Counted from the first letter of the stretch, positions 15,001 through 29,000 are shown. The stretch is DNA of 64,000 nt from Allacma fusca (GCA_947179485.1 OX359248.1:29087378-29151377), one strand, 5' to 3'. A program made the numbers and translations. The notes: a model not told the origin generated them from the sequence alone.

Positions 15001-15752
15001 ACAGCAAAGACCGCATGTCACGTACTGTGGTTTCTCCACTTTACCCAAGAGTTACGCTCCTTCCTCTGCCTTCCTTCATCCTTGAGCGATATTTGTCCTC
15101 AGTGGTGAAAGCACTGCTTTGTATAGAATCTTCCGGAAGTTGCCCTGTTTCATAGCCAGAGTTCCACCTTATTGGAAGTACATACACTAAAGCTTTCTAA
15201 TCATTAATATATGTAAGTGTGTGAAGTTTATAATTATTACAACATGCGTTGAACACTCTCTTAAATGGGACAACTCTCTGGAATTTGACTTGGTAGATTA
15301 ACATTATGGCTTATTACACTGCACATGCATAGTGGTTAGTGGTTCTTATTGTAAAGTTAAAAATGGAGTTGTAGTAGGGAGATATCTATGGCATAATGTA
15401 TCTATAGATACTAAAATTTTATTCCATAACCTGATATTGAAAACTTGGCCGTTCATCAGCACACCCCGGGAGACTCTGCCAGTCTAAGTAATGGAATGCT
15501 CTCTGAGACGACTCGTGTGAATGCGCTCGTGTACTTTTATCTTCTAGTTATTGCATTGTCATAAATGGGAAGTCATAAAGGGTTTATTGGTAGTAACATG
15601 TAGCATTCATTGGATTAAGAACATCCTTGGTCACAGCCTTGCACGTCTGCATGAGCGGGGGATAGTGAATACTGAGGGGTAGGGAAATCTGAAAAGTTTC
15701 CAAGAAACATGGTCTGAAGGCTAATGTTTTTTTTTCGTCCCTGTGTGCATAG

Positions 15753-18700
15753 AATGGGAGTACGAAGGAAGTATTAGTCCAGCCCTGGATGAAGTCGATG
15801 AGTCATTTGGGACGCCGCAAGTTTCTCCATTAGGGAAAGGAGGAAATGTTGCGAGACAAGTCGAAGACGATGCAACCTACCCATCCAGGCGTGTCGGTCC
15901 AGGTACTTGGCAAGACTCCCACGGATCCTGGTGGCTTTTTGGAGGCCAAGGCCCCGTCAGTCCGTCGGAGGGTGAGACGTCAACCAAATCTGTCAGCTAC
16001 CTCAGTGACCTATGGGAATATGACAATGAGAAATCCGCCTGGCGACTCGTATTTCGTCCTGAGTCCGAGTCCAGCCCCATACATTCCTCATACCCAGAGA
16101 ATCTAGCCTTTCCTCACGTCTGCGGTAGTGAGGCAAACGGTCACATTGCAGTGTTCGGGGGTGGCGGAATTACAGGGACGACCACAAATCTGAAGACAAG
16201 TTCCCAGGTACACAATAGTGGGAACTTGGGGGGATTCTCGGATGACAATATTGTCTGGTTGTTTGACATCCCCAGTAATAAGAGCTACGCTGGTAGTTCC
16301 TCACTCCCCATTAGTCAGCCCTTGGACATGGGTTGGGATGGGAGCGAGGGTCTCTGGACGTCCTACATCTGTTGTGATGCATGTCTACCCGATGGGAACA
16401 CCACGCTGGAGTTCTGCCCAAGGTTCTCACGCGAGCCCATACTTTGGTGTGGTCAAGATGCACTCATGGCCCTGCAAATAAGCCATGTGGATGTACCCGA
16501 ACAACAACATGTGTCAACTACCGCCAACAACAAGTTAGGAGATGCAAAGGAGAAAGCGGAGAAAGCCTCTCCTGACTTGTCTCCATTAAACGGAGACATT
16601 AATGGAAGCACATCGAGCATAGTGGGAAAAAATCGTGAGTCCCATGCCCAAGGAGAGACCAAGTCAAGAAGTAATCTGCCAGAGGAAATAATTTCCCCAA
16701 ATGGCCATTCCACCAACATTCGTATTAGTTTTACGGGGGAGAGTCCGGGAAGGTTGAGGCCGGAGCGTAGGAACACCGAGACTAAGATCAATACTGGGGA
16801 CTCACGTGGACCTGAAGAGGCTGGAAAGAGCAAGATGAGCACTTTTACAAGGCGCTCATTGCGTGCAACTTGGTGGAAATTCGATTTAGCAGCCACGGAG
16901 TGGGAGAAAATGCCGGAAGTAAATGTCACGAGGAGAGCGTTGGACTTGATCGAAACCGGAGAGTGTCGCACCGTCAGTGACCAGTACATGGTTTACATTC
17001 TTTGCCCAGCGGAGAACGGGAATGCACTTGAGCGCTCTGTCTTGGTATTTGACCCCCGTCGGAGCTCCATTGATCTTGTGGATGGACGAATGAATCTGAA
17101 CAATGCATTTCTTGATCGAAAAGTTTGGCAGCTGGGTCGCTCCACACTTCACGCCCTCCGGAACGACAATCAGATGACGGTGCTCTTCCTAGCTTATCAC
17201 AAACTCCTAGATCTCTGGATTCATGATCATTCATCAAATCGACTCGTCCCTGTCGAGAATGTCTGGAAGGGTTCGAGTCTCCATGCGTTTCAACGTTCCG
17301 CTTCCTTTTATAAAATTACCATTTCTTTTTCCTCTTGCAACGACACTGGTAGCACTGCAAGTAAACTTCCTTCAAAAAACACGGGAAATCCTCCCCAATT
17401 GCCCGACCCATCTGGTGAAAGTTGTGCTTCTAAGAATTACTCCTTCTTCATGGAGAACCCTCGCACTAAGCTATTTGAGTTCCATGATTACGAGGAGCAC
17501 TCAGGATCGAACGCTGGGAAATCAAACTCTTGGATATCATCAGGTAGATTCCACATCTCCATTGTGACAGACCAGAGTATCTTCCTCCCAGCAAGAGATG
17601 CCACATTCCTGATTAACCCTGAGGAAGAGGAACGTGTATCCTCTAGTAAGGAGACCACTACAAGAGCTGTTACAGCTACTGCTACTACAACAACAACAAC
17701 AACTACTACTACTACTACAAGCAGCACAGCTACCAGTGAAAAGTCAAGTAGTACGAATGATCTTCTTAGGAGTGAAATTCGTCCGAGTGCAATTCCCTCC
17801 ACTTCTTTCTCCACAAGCTCCGCTGAGACTCCTAAAGGAAAAAACTTGGGTTTTAAGCCCGCTTCTAAAATAATTTCAGGGAAAGTTCCGCTCAACTCCC
17901 GACTCTACAATGGAGCTTTGCAGGCAGCCCAAGCCAGGTCGGCTTCTAAGTCTAACGCTTCAATTACAACAGCATCTTCACAACTCGGGACAACAGCTAC
18001 AACAACAACCGCTCCCCCAATCCTCAGTTCTCAAGTGGAGCAAAAGTTAACTTTACAATCGAAATTTAATCTGAATCGTCGTGAGAGCAAGGAATATTCT
18101 CCCCCGGAAAAGAACCAGCAGCTGCTGCCCAGAAACCGGATTACTCAGAACGAAACCAATCGTACAGCCACTACAACCAGCAGTACTACAACAACTGTAA
18201 GTCCAATAATAAGTAGTACTCCTCCAAGAGCCGTTGAAACTACAAGTGCAAATGTTAATCTCCAAAGTAACAACTCTAAGAATGAAACCCAAGTCCAGAG
18301 TACTTTCACTGGAATGACTTCCATCGATCCACAACTTCAACTTCAACAACAACAACAGCAACAACAACCGTCATCCTTGTCACTACTGAATCCTGTTCCA
18401 GTGAATAATTCAAGTCCAACTCAGCATAATTCCAGCAGTGGAGATGATCACCGAAGCACACAAGCATCTCCAATTTCCAACTCATCACCAACACCATTAT
18501 CTCAACCACCGGCCGTAATCACAATGGCACCCACCCCGACCAAGAAACCCATAACTATGCCCAAGAGAATCCCAAAAGGCTTTCTCCCTAGAACCCTGAG
18601 CGGGAAGACAGAGACCCGGAGTGGTAAAATAGTTAATTTGCTCCCTGTCAAGAAAACGAGTTTAGCAGGAGCGGACAAGAAGGAGAAACCCATTCAGGTG

Positions 18701-19378
18701 GACAGAGCTCATGAACAGGAAAATAGGAATTTGGATGAAACCCGAAAGGAAATTACAGTTGCAGATCGTGGGAATGAGTCATTACGAAGTAACAAAATTC
18801 ACAGTTGGAATGACTCCAGAAGTGAAGCAGAGGCTCCGTTTTCTCCACCTTCTCCTCCAGTCCGTGGCGATGAGGTCCCTGCAAATTTAAAGACATCATC
18901 AACAGAGGAGACAATTGTCACCAAATCCAAGCCAACCACAACCCCAGTAATTCCTTATGATGACACTATCAATGTAACCCTTAGCTATACGGTCGTGAAC
19001 GAGGACATTAACACAAATAGAATTACAACTCGAGCTAGGGACGGTGGGGACGAGAGCAGTTTAGAGGACGAGGAGGAAAGTGAGCGGAGGAGTAACTCCC
19101 TGACTTATCAAGCCTCCTCAGAAGTTATTTTCGAGAATCATGAAGCCGTCGGACCAATCTCGGAGAGTAGTATTGTCCCTAGTATGAATGCGTCCTACAG
19201 CTCAATGCTCTTCTTTGCCGTTTCTTTGTCCATCTTTGCCACGTTCGGAATTGTTCTTTTCGTTCGACGCTGTGTCAAGTGTCCGCCCAGGAGACAAAGT
19301 GTCTTAATTAAAGAACCTCCTCCCATTCGCTACTCCGTCATCCCTGACGAGCTTTCTTATCACACACCGATAGTTTGA
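15753..19378 (+). CDS. Kelch-repeat type I membrane protein with Ser/Thr-rich stalk, 3'-terminal coding exon
   Basis: This 3.6-kb open frame begins at a splice acceptor (pyrimidine run, then CATAG at 15748-15752; phase 1, the first complete codon is Trp at 15755) and ends at TGA 19376-19378, giving 1,207 complete codons. Kelch-like blades, numbered from that Trp: residues 51-98 (WWLFGGQG, then YLSDLWEYDNEKSAWRLV), 130-172 (IAVFGGGG, DNIVWLFDI), 371-386 (WWKFDLAATEWEKM), about 410-436, and 473-492 (LLDLWIHD). A low-complexity insert of about 190 residues separates the second and third. Residues 600-1145 are rich in Ser, Thr, Pro and Asn, with a threonine run near 640-660 and a glutamine run near 859-870, like a mucin stalk. 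A membrane span lies at 1150-1171, followed by RRCVKC and a tail of about 35 residues. The extracellular propeller on a stalk suggests adhesion or receptor function, which is inference. No orthologue is recognised. The signal peptide must be encoded upstream. Confidence 0.85.
17682..17719 (+). repeat. Coding ACN trinucleotide tract (poly-Thr)
   Basis: An in-frame run of ACA and ACT codons inside the kelch-protein exon encodes an uninterrupted threonine tract in the Ser/Thr-rich stalk. ACA and ACT come in blocks, as expected from replication slippage. A length change would stay in frame. Confidence 0.9.
18331..18368 (+). repeat. Coding CAA/CAG tract (poly-Gln)
   Basis: A run of CAA with one CAG encodes a short glutamine tract in the stalk of the kelch protein, after a Leu-Gln alternating lead-in. 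It is likely length-polymorphic. Confidence 0.9.
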
Positions 19379-20174
19379 ATGGATTTCAATTAAATCTTAC
19401 CGACGTCAACGCTTAATTTGTTTTTAGTACGTAGTCACTTCTCCCAAGCCCCATTCAGTCAAAGTTTATGTCCAATTAACCCTCTGTTTACGGCATATTG
19501 CATCCTTTGTAAGATTTCATCCCAGCTTTATTGGTCTAATATGCATATATATATATATGTAGGTATCTATACGTAATTATCTATCTGCTCCCACAACCTT
19601 GTGCAACTTTTATGGCGTCAGAAAAATAACAAGACTGCACTTATGACTGTTTACCTTCTTCCTCCGTAAATATTGCTACATTCTAGAATTTTTTTTCTTG
19701 GTTCTCAAATATGCTTGCTGATGCATTCACTCCCTATGTAATTTTATACACACATAGGTAACTGCACCAGCTATGTACATATACCCACACAGAGTCTTTA
19801 CACATACAGATATGTAGACCTCCATCCAATTACTTGTGTTTATTTTACAATTGTGTTCAGGTTCAGGGTCACAAATATTATTGTTGTGAGTTCATCTGTC
19901 GACATGGATGTTGAAATTATTTCAGGTACCATATGTAATAATTACCATTGGTAAACACCGCCTCTCGGCTGGAACAACAATACCTTTCAATTAGATTCTT
20001 TCAGGGCTTCTCATGAGAAACGTCTCACAAGCTCCATGGTATAGTCCAGCCGGTACCAATGTATGTATAGATAAATATAACTCCAACTTCCACGGTTCCA
20101 GATGGCGTTCTTTTACGGAGCCAAGTTGAAACAAAAAATTTACTCTGTAATTAAAACATTACAAAAACAAACCA

Positions 20175-20177
<3 letters not shown>

Positions 20178-20206
<29 letters not shown>
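20178..20206. repeat. (CT)n microsatellite
   Basis: Fourteen uninterrupted CT units in non-coding sequence, about 800 bases past the stop codon of the kelch-protein exon. Confidence 0.95.
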
Positions 20207-20209
<3 letters not shown>

Positions 20210-20660
20210 AACATTAGCGAAAATAGTATCTACCTACATTGGAGTACACGTAATTAGAGTAGCCAAAGGTAAGATTCTATTCGAGAGATAACATGTCATT
20301 GAGGTTTCCCCTACAATCATTTGTAGACCCAGTGGTGGAGAAACATTTCCCTCTCTGTATGTATTTTGTTCAGTGGGTTGGGAAACTACAGTAAAGCCCC
20401 TGCAGTAATTGGATAACTTTAGAGGAGAAAGTCCTGACAGCAGGAGGAAGGAAAAAGCTAATAGTAGCTTACACATAGCTTCATACTGCCCGAACGGAGA
20501 TGGTCAAACGAACACAATTGGTATCATCCGTATCTCTATTTAATTCCTGAGCCCTCCATTATTTCAAAGTACATTGAAATGCGAAAGTCAAAGGTATCAT
20601 GTCCAAGTACATTTTATCATCAAGGACAAGCCTGCGTTGAATCTGTGTAATCAGGCAGTA

Positions 20661-20684
20661 TATACATACATACATACATACATA
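20661..20684. repeat. (TACA)n microsatellite
   Basis: About six tetranucleotide units. Confidence 0.9.
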
Positions 20685-23600
20685 GGGTAGGACTATTCGG
20701 CAGACAATGGATGACTTAATGGATCAGGATATTTATAGACGGGGAACAATCCCTGATTACAATCATCCTACAACAGGAGCAATTCACTCACTAGGAAATG
20801 TTCAGGATAATTAAATTAAATTAAATTATTGAGAAATAGTCCTCTCACATTCGGATCTTAATTACACGGAAGCTATTGTTCCTGGAGTCATTTGTCTTGA
20901 GGTCCTATGTTTAATATTTTTTATGCATTTACTACAAAACAACAGTTGACAAGGAAAGGAAGGGAATTTAGGTCATGGAATTAAATCAGAGGAGGACACT
21001 TTCTTATTGTTTACGTCACAATGAGAGTAGCTATGTAATTATGTATAGATACATAGCTATAAGCATACCTACATATGTATACACAATATCTTCTTACGTA
21101 CGCAGCCCCAGCCCAGCGACATTCCAAAATTCTATTATTCAAGAAGAAATAAGGTGCCCAGTATGAGAGATATGGCTACAATTATATTATAATAAGAAGT
21201 CCCTAGATTTTTGTACAATGATCAAGCATGAGATTTTTGATAACTGTAAATACTCCTCGTAGTTACTTTAAGCTGTGACGGAAGGCGGCACTTGATAATT
21301 ATGCTAATATTAATTAAGTAATTTAAATTAATTAAGGACATGTATAGATATCTACAACTAGCTCCTGTAACTTTACTGTGTGTATATATGAAATTCATCA
21401 GAAACATAGTGGCTTTTTTGAGTCCAGCACAGCTTTATATCTATGTGTGGTAGATAATCGTTACTGTTGTAACTGAAGACTAGAGATTACTATGATTTTA
21501 TACGTTTTCATCATTCCGTTTCGCATTCTCCCATTACTACAATGCAGTCATGGTCCTCCCTCATCCGGCCTAATTCGGATCCGTACATTACGTAGGGAAA
21601 TTAAAGCCGATCGACCGTGACTTGTTTTCACATAAATGGGATTACCGCCACCAGTATTGTAATTAATTCTAATGCCATGTAATTATACAGAGTGAGACTC
21701 ACCGAGAGAGAGAGCCATAGACTCTATTGATTTTTCTATTGGTGGGGCTCACTGGGCTAATTGCTTACTGTTGCTATTTAAGATAGTTCATTCCCCAAGA
21801 TACGTGACATAAGCTTAGACCCTCACCACCGAGAGGCTCACAATCAGCTTACTATAAGTTCGAGGGAATGAATATGATAATTATTTAAATCCACTATTAC
21901 TGCGCCCCTGTTATCCCAATGGATTTGGATTTGTCTCTTTGGACGTGTTCGTAAAGCTTGGAAGTCAGCCCTCGGAGGATGGAAGAGATAGGTATATTAC
22001 AAAACTATTACTGTATAAATAAATCAATTCGAATGTACGAGTCTAAATGATCCTGTAAATTGAATGCATGATGTATGTATGTGTATCTATACGTCCCTGA
22101 TATAGAGATTCTACAGATACTAAATTGAACATGGTAAGGTTTCCTACATAGATGTATATAATTACATATACCTAAAGTAAGATTAGTGTAAGCATAAAGA
22201 TGATAGCACCCCAGATTAGATTTTCAACGTTTTGTAAGAGGATAATAAATTGTACACGAGTTTATTATTATTAGAATTTATGTAATTACATTAATATTTA
22301 CTTTAGAGAGCTGACTATACAAGTATCTTGTATGTATGTACATACATAGTAAAAGGTTGTGCACGCACACAAATGCAGTAAATATTTTTCCTTTTATCTA
22401 TCAGTCGACTTTCATGGGGAGTAACACTAAGTAAGTCTAACAATAATAATACATAATACAATTGAGTTAAGCTTCAGGGATAGAATGAGTTTCGGAGCGA
22501 TTGTAATCTGAAGTTTACGTACAATAATCCATGGGGAGTGAAAGGCTTTGAAATAATTCCGAGGAAAAATGGTTTCTGTAAAGCTGATGGGTTGGATTAT
22601 TTCTACAATAAACTATTACAGGGATTAAGCACTTGAAAGGTAAACAATAATATTCATGTGGGGGTACGTCAAAATAAATTTAATTCCCTTGAGTAACTCT
22701 CTAAAAACCTTCTCCACTCCAACATACAAATATGGACTCATACGAGCAGGTACATTAGCAAATTCAATTTTTTTTTCCAGTGAAAATCTATGAGCGTGTA
22801 TGAATTGAAGGAAACTAAAATGAAAATGGATTTGACAAGTTTTCAAAAGAAATAGCATTATTACAGATGGATGAGCATGGAATTGAAGGAAGAGGATTCC
22901 AAAGGTGAATTGCTGATGTAAATGCATTGAGAGTCTAAAGCCTAGGGTAAAGAACCCAAAGGAATGAATACATTCCGAAGTAGAAATATATAGAGATACA
23001 TGGATACGGTTGTCAGATTCAGTCCAATCTGGCTTTTCTCTCCTTTCAGTCTCCAGTCAAATTTTTTACTTCCACTTGTTGTCTATATACACGTACCTCT
23101 CAGACCAGACGAGTACCCACTGCTGAGTCTGTTTTAGGATAGATACTTATAGGTTGCTTTCCCCTCTTATAAACTACTATGTACATCCACAGAACGCGGT
23201 TGAGTAGCTTGTGGTAAAAGCTCACAATCAGTCCGAGTAGTCTGCTTTTACGTCTAAATGGAGAGAAACGATGTAAATGTGTCATGCAAAGCTACATCCT
23301 TTTACATCAATGCTCTGTATCTCTGGTTTTGGCATTTTGTTTGTCCTCACAGCATCCCCAGTAGATACACTCAGCAGTCAGTAGTCTTATTTTTTGTGCA
23401 TTTTATTTCTTTGGCTTATCAGCTCATCATATATCTCACTTGTATCTTGTATGACACCATGTTTTCTTAAGTACATTCCTATCTCTGACTATTGCACAGA
23501 CAAGTAAGGATTCCGTTTAAAATGTAGCAGATTATTTGTCCGTGACCTGTGGCATCGAGCATGCAAAATGTATGTATGTTTTATAATTATTACTCATAGA

Positions 23601-26018
23601 TATTTCCTAATTACGGTAGATAAAAGTATGTACGATATATTTACATGTAGATATACAAGTGTAAGACAAGTTCGCTCCTACGATTCTAGTGAAAACTAAA
23701 ACAAGTTAATACTCATTAAATGATAATTTTCAATATTTTAAATAAGTCTAGCTACTAAGTTAAGCTACTACGGCAATGTAGGGAAAAATGGTGATTTTAC
23801 TACAAGTATAGTTAATGTACAGTACTAAGGATTTAAAGTAGTAGGAATACTACCATGATACTGTATTTATAGCTCACAAAGAATTCCTGAGGAGTTGCTT
23901 TACTGGATGAAGACGGAAAAATAGAAAATCAATTCCAGGACGAGGTACGTGCGTTGTAAAGGACCTCAAAAATAACTAAAATTGAAAAGTGCTGTTGTCA
24001 GTGATTCGGACAGTCCCGGACGTGAATTATGTAAAAACAAATGTAAATTGAATACAATTATTGTTAATTAAAATAAAGATATACTTCTATACATTTTTAA
24101 AAAGTAATTACTGAAACTGAAAACCTAGGAATTAATCTAAATTGTAAGCGATTGTAAACTTATTTAGAATAGTTAGTGTAAACAAATAATTATACATAGC
24201 TTATACTACATAATTACTTAAGATGAGAATTGTAACTTCAAAATATTACATGAGATACTGAACCATAAGGTTAATTAAGGATGAAATGCAAGTTGTGAAC
24301 TATATTGACGTAATAAAAATTAATAAAACAAAAATCTGACTAGTTCCCTCCGACTTCCTTTCAAGAGCATCAATTTACCAATTAATCCTTAACAAGATAA
24401 CTTTGAAACTGGGATTTGATTAACACAATTCTCAAAAGCGTAACACATTTCACTCCACGTGAGTCCAGCCTGAAGTCAATATGGAGTCTACGTGATGTCA
24501 AGTATTTTCTTGGGTAGCATTGCCTTTGATCAAGATTACCTCCTACTTTCCCTTACCATTTGCAAAAAAACAGAATCCTACATTCTACCTCTAAATATAT
24601 AGATATATGCACGTATCTATCTGTATGAAGATAACTATACAGTATTAAATAGAGCATTCATATAGTGAATTGACAATTTATAGGAGGATTGGATTTTGGA
24701 GGAAATTGGGATGAAATCCAAAGTGAAATAAAATTTGAAATGTGTAGCTCTACAGGGTGAAAAGATGCTCAGTCTTGTTTTCCCAAGAAGCCATAGTTGG
24801 AATGTAATGTGAGGGCTTCAGAAAATAAAATCAAGTTTTTAGTAACCAACAGCTGAAGGATTTAACTTGCCCCTGGTACCTTCTACATATATACTAGCAT
24901 TATATAAATCCTCCTCACGGAGATATCCATAAGTATTAGTGTACAGTTCAGTAAGTGATGCCCTGGACTCAAGCTCTATTCTGAAGCTCTTTGGGAATTG
25001 AGTTGGAAGGGAAAATGGTGAAGCTCCAACACAGAGATGAATTTAGAGCTTGTAGTTTTAACTGAACCAATAATGCAATCGGTTAAATAAGGCCCTGCTC
25101 TGTGTGTTTTGAAAGAAAACTAAGAACTTGAAGGAACAACGGATCCATACTCCATGAGCATGTAACCATTCTATTAAATTCCTCTCGTAATGTAAGAAGG
25201 GGGGATGACTCAAACTGAAAAAAAAAGTATCTCCAGAGAACTCCTACTTTTTTTCCCTCTCGTTTCTCTCTCTCTCTCGTCCTCCATGGTCCAGGGAAAG
25301 ATACAAGTGACGATAAGTAAAGAAAGGATTGAGTCTTGATTCAAACCAAAAGAAAGATTTTCTCCAGACATTTCTCCTATTTTTGCTATCCACAACAAAA
25401 AAAGGCCTAACGTCAGGGATATTTCTACCCTTGGCTTACTATTTTTTTTTAATGTAACTTCTTTTTGGTAAGTTTAGCCTCAACATAGATTTTATGAAAC
25501 ATTTTCCCAGCAGTGTAAGCCCCCCAAGCTCAAATATACCTGCCATTAAAGTGAGACAATTTTTTTTTCCAGGCTGCCCTGTTTATACTGACTCACATGT
25601 TTCCTCTCACAAAAATTCCACATCCTATAAATACATTTCAGAGAAGGATATACACTCTCCTGAAGAGACTTTATTACATGGATGTAATACATACAGGCAG
25701 TCAACCAAGCCCACACGGTTACTGGATTTTATAATTCTTGTCGCGTAGAAAGAGGTCCTCCTTTTGCTTCCATCAATTCATAGCATCGCTCCAATTTTTC
25801 ACCCGAGAGAGTCCCTTGAAAAGGATTTTACTTTCTCAAGCCAACTTATATTCTCTCCTATACCTTACTGGTTTCTAAAATCCTTTCGACAAAACCCCCG
25901 TCTCATAAGTCTCTTTCAAAAGAATCCATGCAGCATGCACTAAGGTATACAAGTCTGCAGGGTCAACTAAATTTAATATTTTTCCCCAGCAAAAATCATG
26001 TGTTTCCCTCAAATAACT

Positions 26019-26023
26019 CCCTC

Positions 26024-26062
<39 letters not shown>
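26019..26062. repeat. (CT)n microsatellite, interrupted
   Basis: A 44-base CT tract with a single extra C interrupting it near the middle. It lies within a wider pyrimidine-rich segment. Confidence 0.95.
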
Positions 26063-26065
<3 letters not shown>

Positions 26066-29000
26066 CCTCACGTAGAGGGAATTCCTTCCCAGAGATTTCT
26101 CCCTGTACTTTACATATAAGGACATTAAATTATCTCCTCCATACAGTATCCATGTGTTTACTACATTAGGAACCTTTTACAGCCAATAGAGAGAAGAATC
26201 CTCAAAATAATATTCCCATTGTACTTTCAATCAATAAAATTAACATGACAATCATTCCCTTTCAGGGACATCCTGAATTCTCTAATTTAGATCCCAATTC
26301 ACCGTGCGATTCCTCGCTCAATTACTTCCAGTGTTCCACCAGTCATATATCTCAATTTGAGCTAGTTACTGCCATTATGTTAGTGTAAGTAAGATGGAAC
26401 ACTTCGCAAGAGACTAGATAGAATCATTTTAGGAGTGTGTGGAACTCATTTAAAGAGTGGGATAGGACAGGGCACTAGTAGAATCAAGGAGTGAACATTT
26501 TCTCAAGGTTTTTTACCTTCTTCCCCGAGCAACAGCCCTTCTTTCCCTGTACGTGCTCTATCTTGTCAAGGCTAATCTTAATCCGAAGTGTGACGGCAGG
26601 CAGCATCCTTGACCTTCCCGAGCTATAGGAGGAAGAAATTGACTGAATTTCTGAAAAGGTTTATCTCCACCTTCCAGGAGAGCAGGTCCTCAAAGGTTAA
26701 TAGCCTTTATCAGAGTAACTTTCCTTGTTACATTGACTTCCGTCCCTCTCCCTCAATTTTCGTAAATAGCTCGACTTTTCCGCATCCCTCATCCGAAGTA
26801 ACGTCCAAGTGTATAGGCACATTCAAGGAATATCCCAATGAACCCAATTACTTACTAGGTTGTTTGCTACAGGCACAAAACAGCCTGGACTTCTCTGAAA
26901 TGTCACGATTATTTACTATACTATCCCCTGTAAAATACGTAATTACCATATTGCGGCTCCTCCATTTGTCGACTCTTGAGTCGGCAGTCAATGTGTGAAA
27001 GTTGGTGGCACCTGGGATTTCCTAACTGTCACAAGTGCACCATGTGGAGCTAACAGTAATCAAGTGGGAGCTTTTGGGGAAGGTATTTGATTTCGAAACA
27101 TTTGCGATTTCCGACTATTAAAATGTTATGTAGGAAAGGACTCGGAATACTAAAACTTTCTCGCCACAAATATAACAATGACTTGTTAATTCGTAGGAGG
27201 AAACTTTTGCTAATGGGGAATAACTGCAAATTCTCCTTCCATAGGGCTATGGGCTGGGCTGGGAGGGCTGTAAAGTAAGTTATTTTATATGCAAATGCTC
27301 TAGACCCAAATAACGTCACAAAGTACACTTTGTACACGATGTTCCTTCAGTTTCTATTTGTAGATGTATTAACATACAAAGGTTGTAAACTAATAGTGAC
27401 TAAATACATACGAATGAGGACAATGACTGGAAAAGTTTTCCTCCCAATAAATAGCAAAGCTATGAGGCAGAACCTGTACTTCATAAAATTTAAAGGGTTC
27501 ATTTGGGCCCGAATAGTAATGAGCTTGGATTCCCTATAAATACTTATTTCCTCATGTTCCTTCGTGATGTGAAATTGCAATTTTACCATTCCTCCGACTC
27601 TAATTTACTCACTTCTTGTGCTACATTCTTCAAATTTACTGTGCTGGGAAGTTATATGTTTTATACCCTAGAAAATTCTTAAGTTTTAAAAATTTCCCTT
27701 ACTTACTGATACTTTCTCCAATACTAACAAATAGGACTGGAGCGTGAAATAAATATGGAGAAATTTGTTCTTCAACATTGTAGTACACATACTGAGCGGT
27801 AGTTTTTAACTTTAACTCCAACTATGTCCGTGATGGATACATGGCGTCTGTTTAGAGTAAATTCGTGGAGACAGCTTCTTCGAAATATTGGAAATACACT
27901 TTGGACAGAAAGGCAGAGAGGAAGTTTTTTTTCGAATGCAATGGAGCAAGCAAGAACAGAATTCAAGAGTGTGGATCTTCTGCCTTTTGAATAAGAGATG
28001 TACAGCTACCTTTGAGAAGATCCCGGGAAGTGTTTGATACAATAAATAAGATACTCTATGGAGGAGGGCTGTAGTAGTTGTAGGCCTCGCTGAATTCTTT
28101 CCTCAATAGTGCACACTTGTATTCTCGGAGCGAGCTGTACTTTACCAGACTAAATGATAAGATGATGCTTATCATCAAAGCACACCCACACATATGTACT
28201 ATGTATGTATGTACCTCCACGAAAGTTTTTGTTACGCAGTATGGAAAGGTGGGATCAGTATCGTGGTGGTGTGTGTGGTGGTCCTGGTATTATTTTATTT
28301 TATCATCTTCCTCCAGCTTTGTATTTTGTATCTGGCGTTCAACTCCATGTCCCACTCTGTGTATTGTTCAGCTTTCCTTGTTGCATGTGTTTGAGATTAT
28401 CTGCATGCAGGGTTGCAATGCGTAGGGCCCTACTACACCTACGTAACTTCTATTAAATTCATACACATTTTATACTTGAGCTCGTGTGTGTGAGTCTACA
28501 GGTACAGGTGGGTATACTCTGTAATTATGTAAGTGTATGTAAATATGCATACAATACCCTGGGATAGTATCCCATTCCCCTATTATAGATACACAGGACC
28601 ATAACTTTGTGTACCAAAAGTGCGAACTTGTATTCCCTGTCAAACCGTTCCACCACTTCCCCATGCACATAGACACATAGAACATATGTACGGAAAGTAT
28701 ACGCAAACGAAAGAGAGCAAAAGATCCGTTCTTTTCCCACCTTCCATTATTATTAAATGTATCTTCTGTTGTTATCCTCGAGTGGAGGAAGTCAACATTG
28801 AAGTGAGAGTGGAGGCTGAAGTAGCCTGGTGTGGCACGTTCGGGTCTCTCTCTCTCCCTCAATTCTACTTTCCTCCGGGTCGTATACCACACTTATTCCC
28901 AAACGCGTTCTCATTATTGTGAGTCGATACAATACCTAAATATACTCTATAGATGTGACATACGGGGCCATATACATATGTACGGAGAGGAGTATTCGAA

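Larger units (their letters stand above)
1..15752. other. Non-coding stretch, probably intron or upstream region of the kelch-protein gene
   Basis: No reading frame here resembles a protein family I know. The longest open frames (about 1375-2011) are open on both strands at once and look like chance. The stretch holds microsatellites at 2409, 5144, 6810 and 9075, a perfect 34-bp inverted repeat at 7382-7415, and one weak candidate secreted-peptide frame at 2747. The exon at 15753 starts at a splice acceptor, so at least one upstream exon of that gene must lie in this stretch or further left. I could not identify it. Confidence 0.5.

Noticed and set aside
26609-26998. A 129-codon + strand frame.
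   Set aside because: It lies in a C-rich stretch without a true ATG at its start or any recognisable domain.
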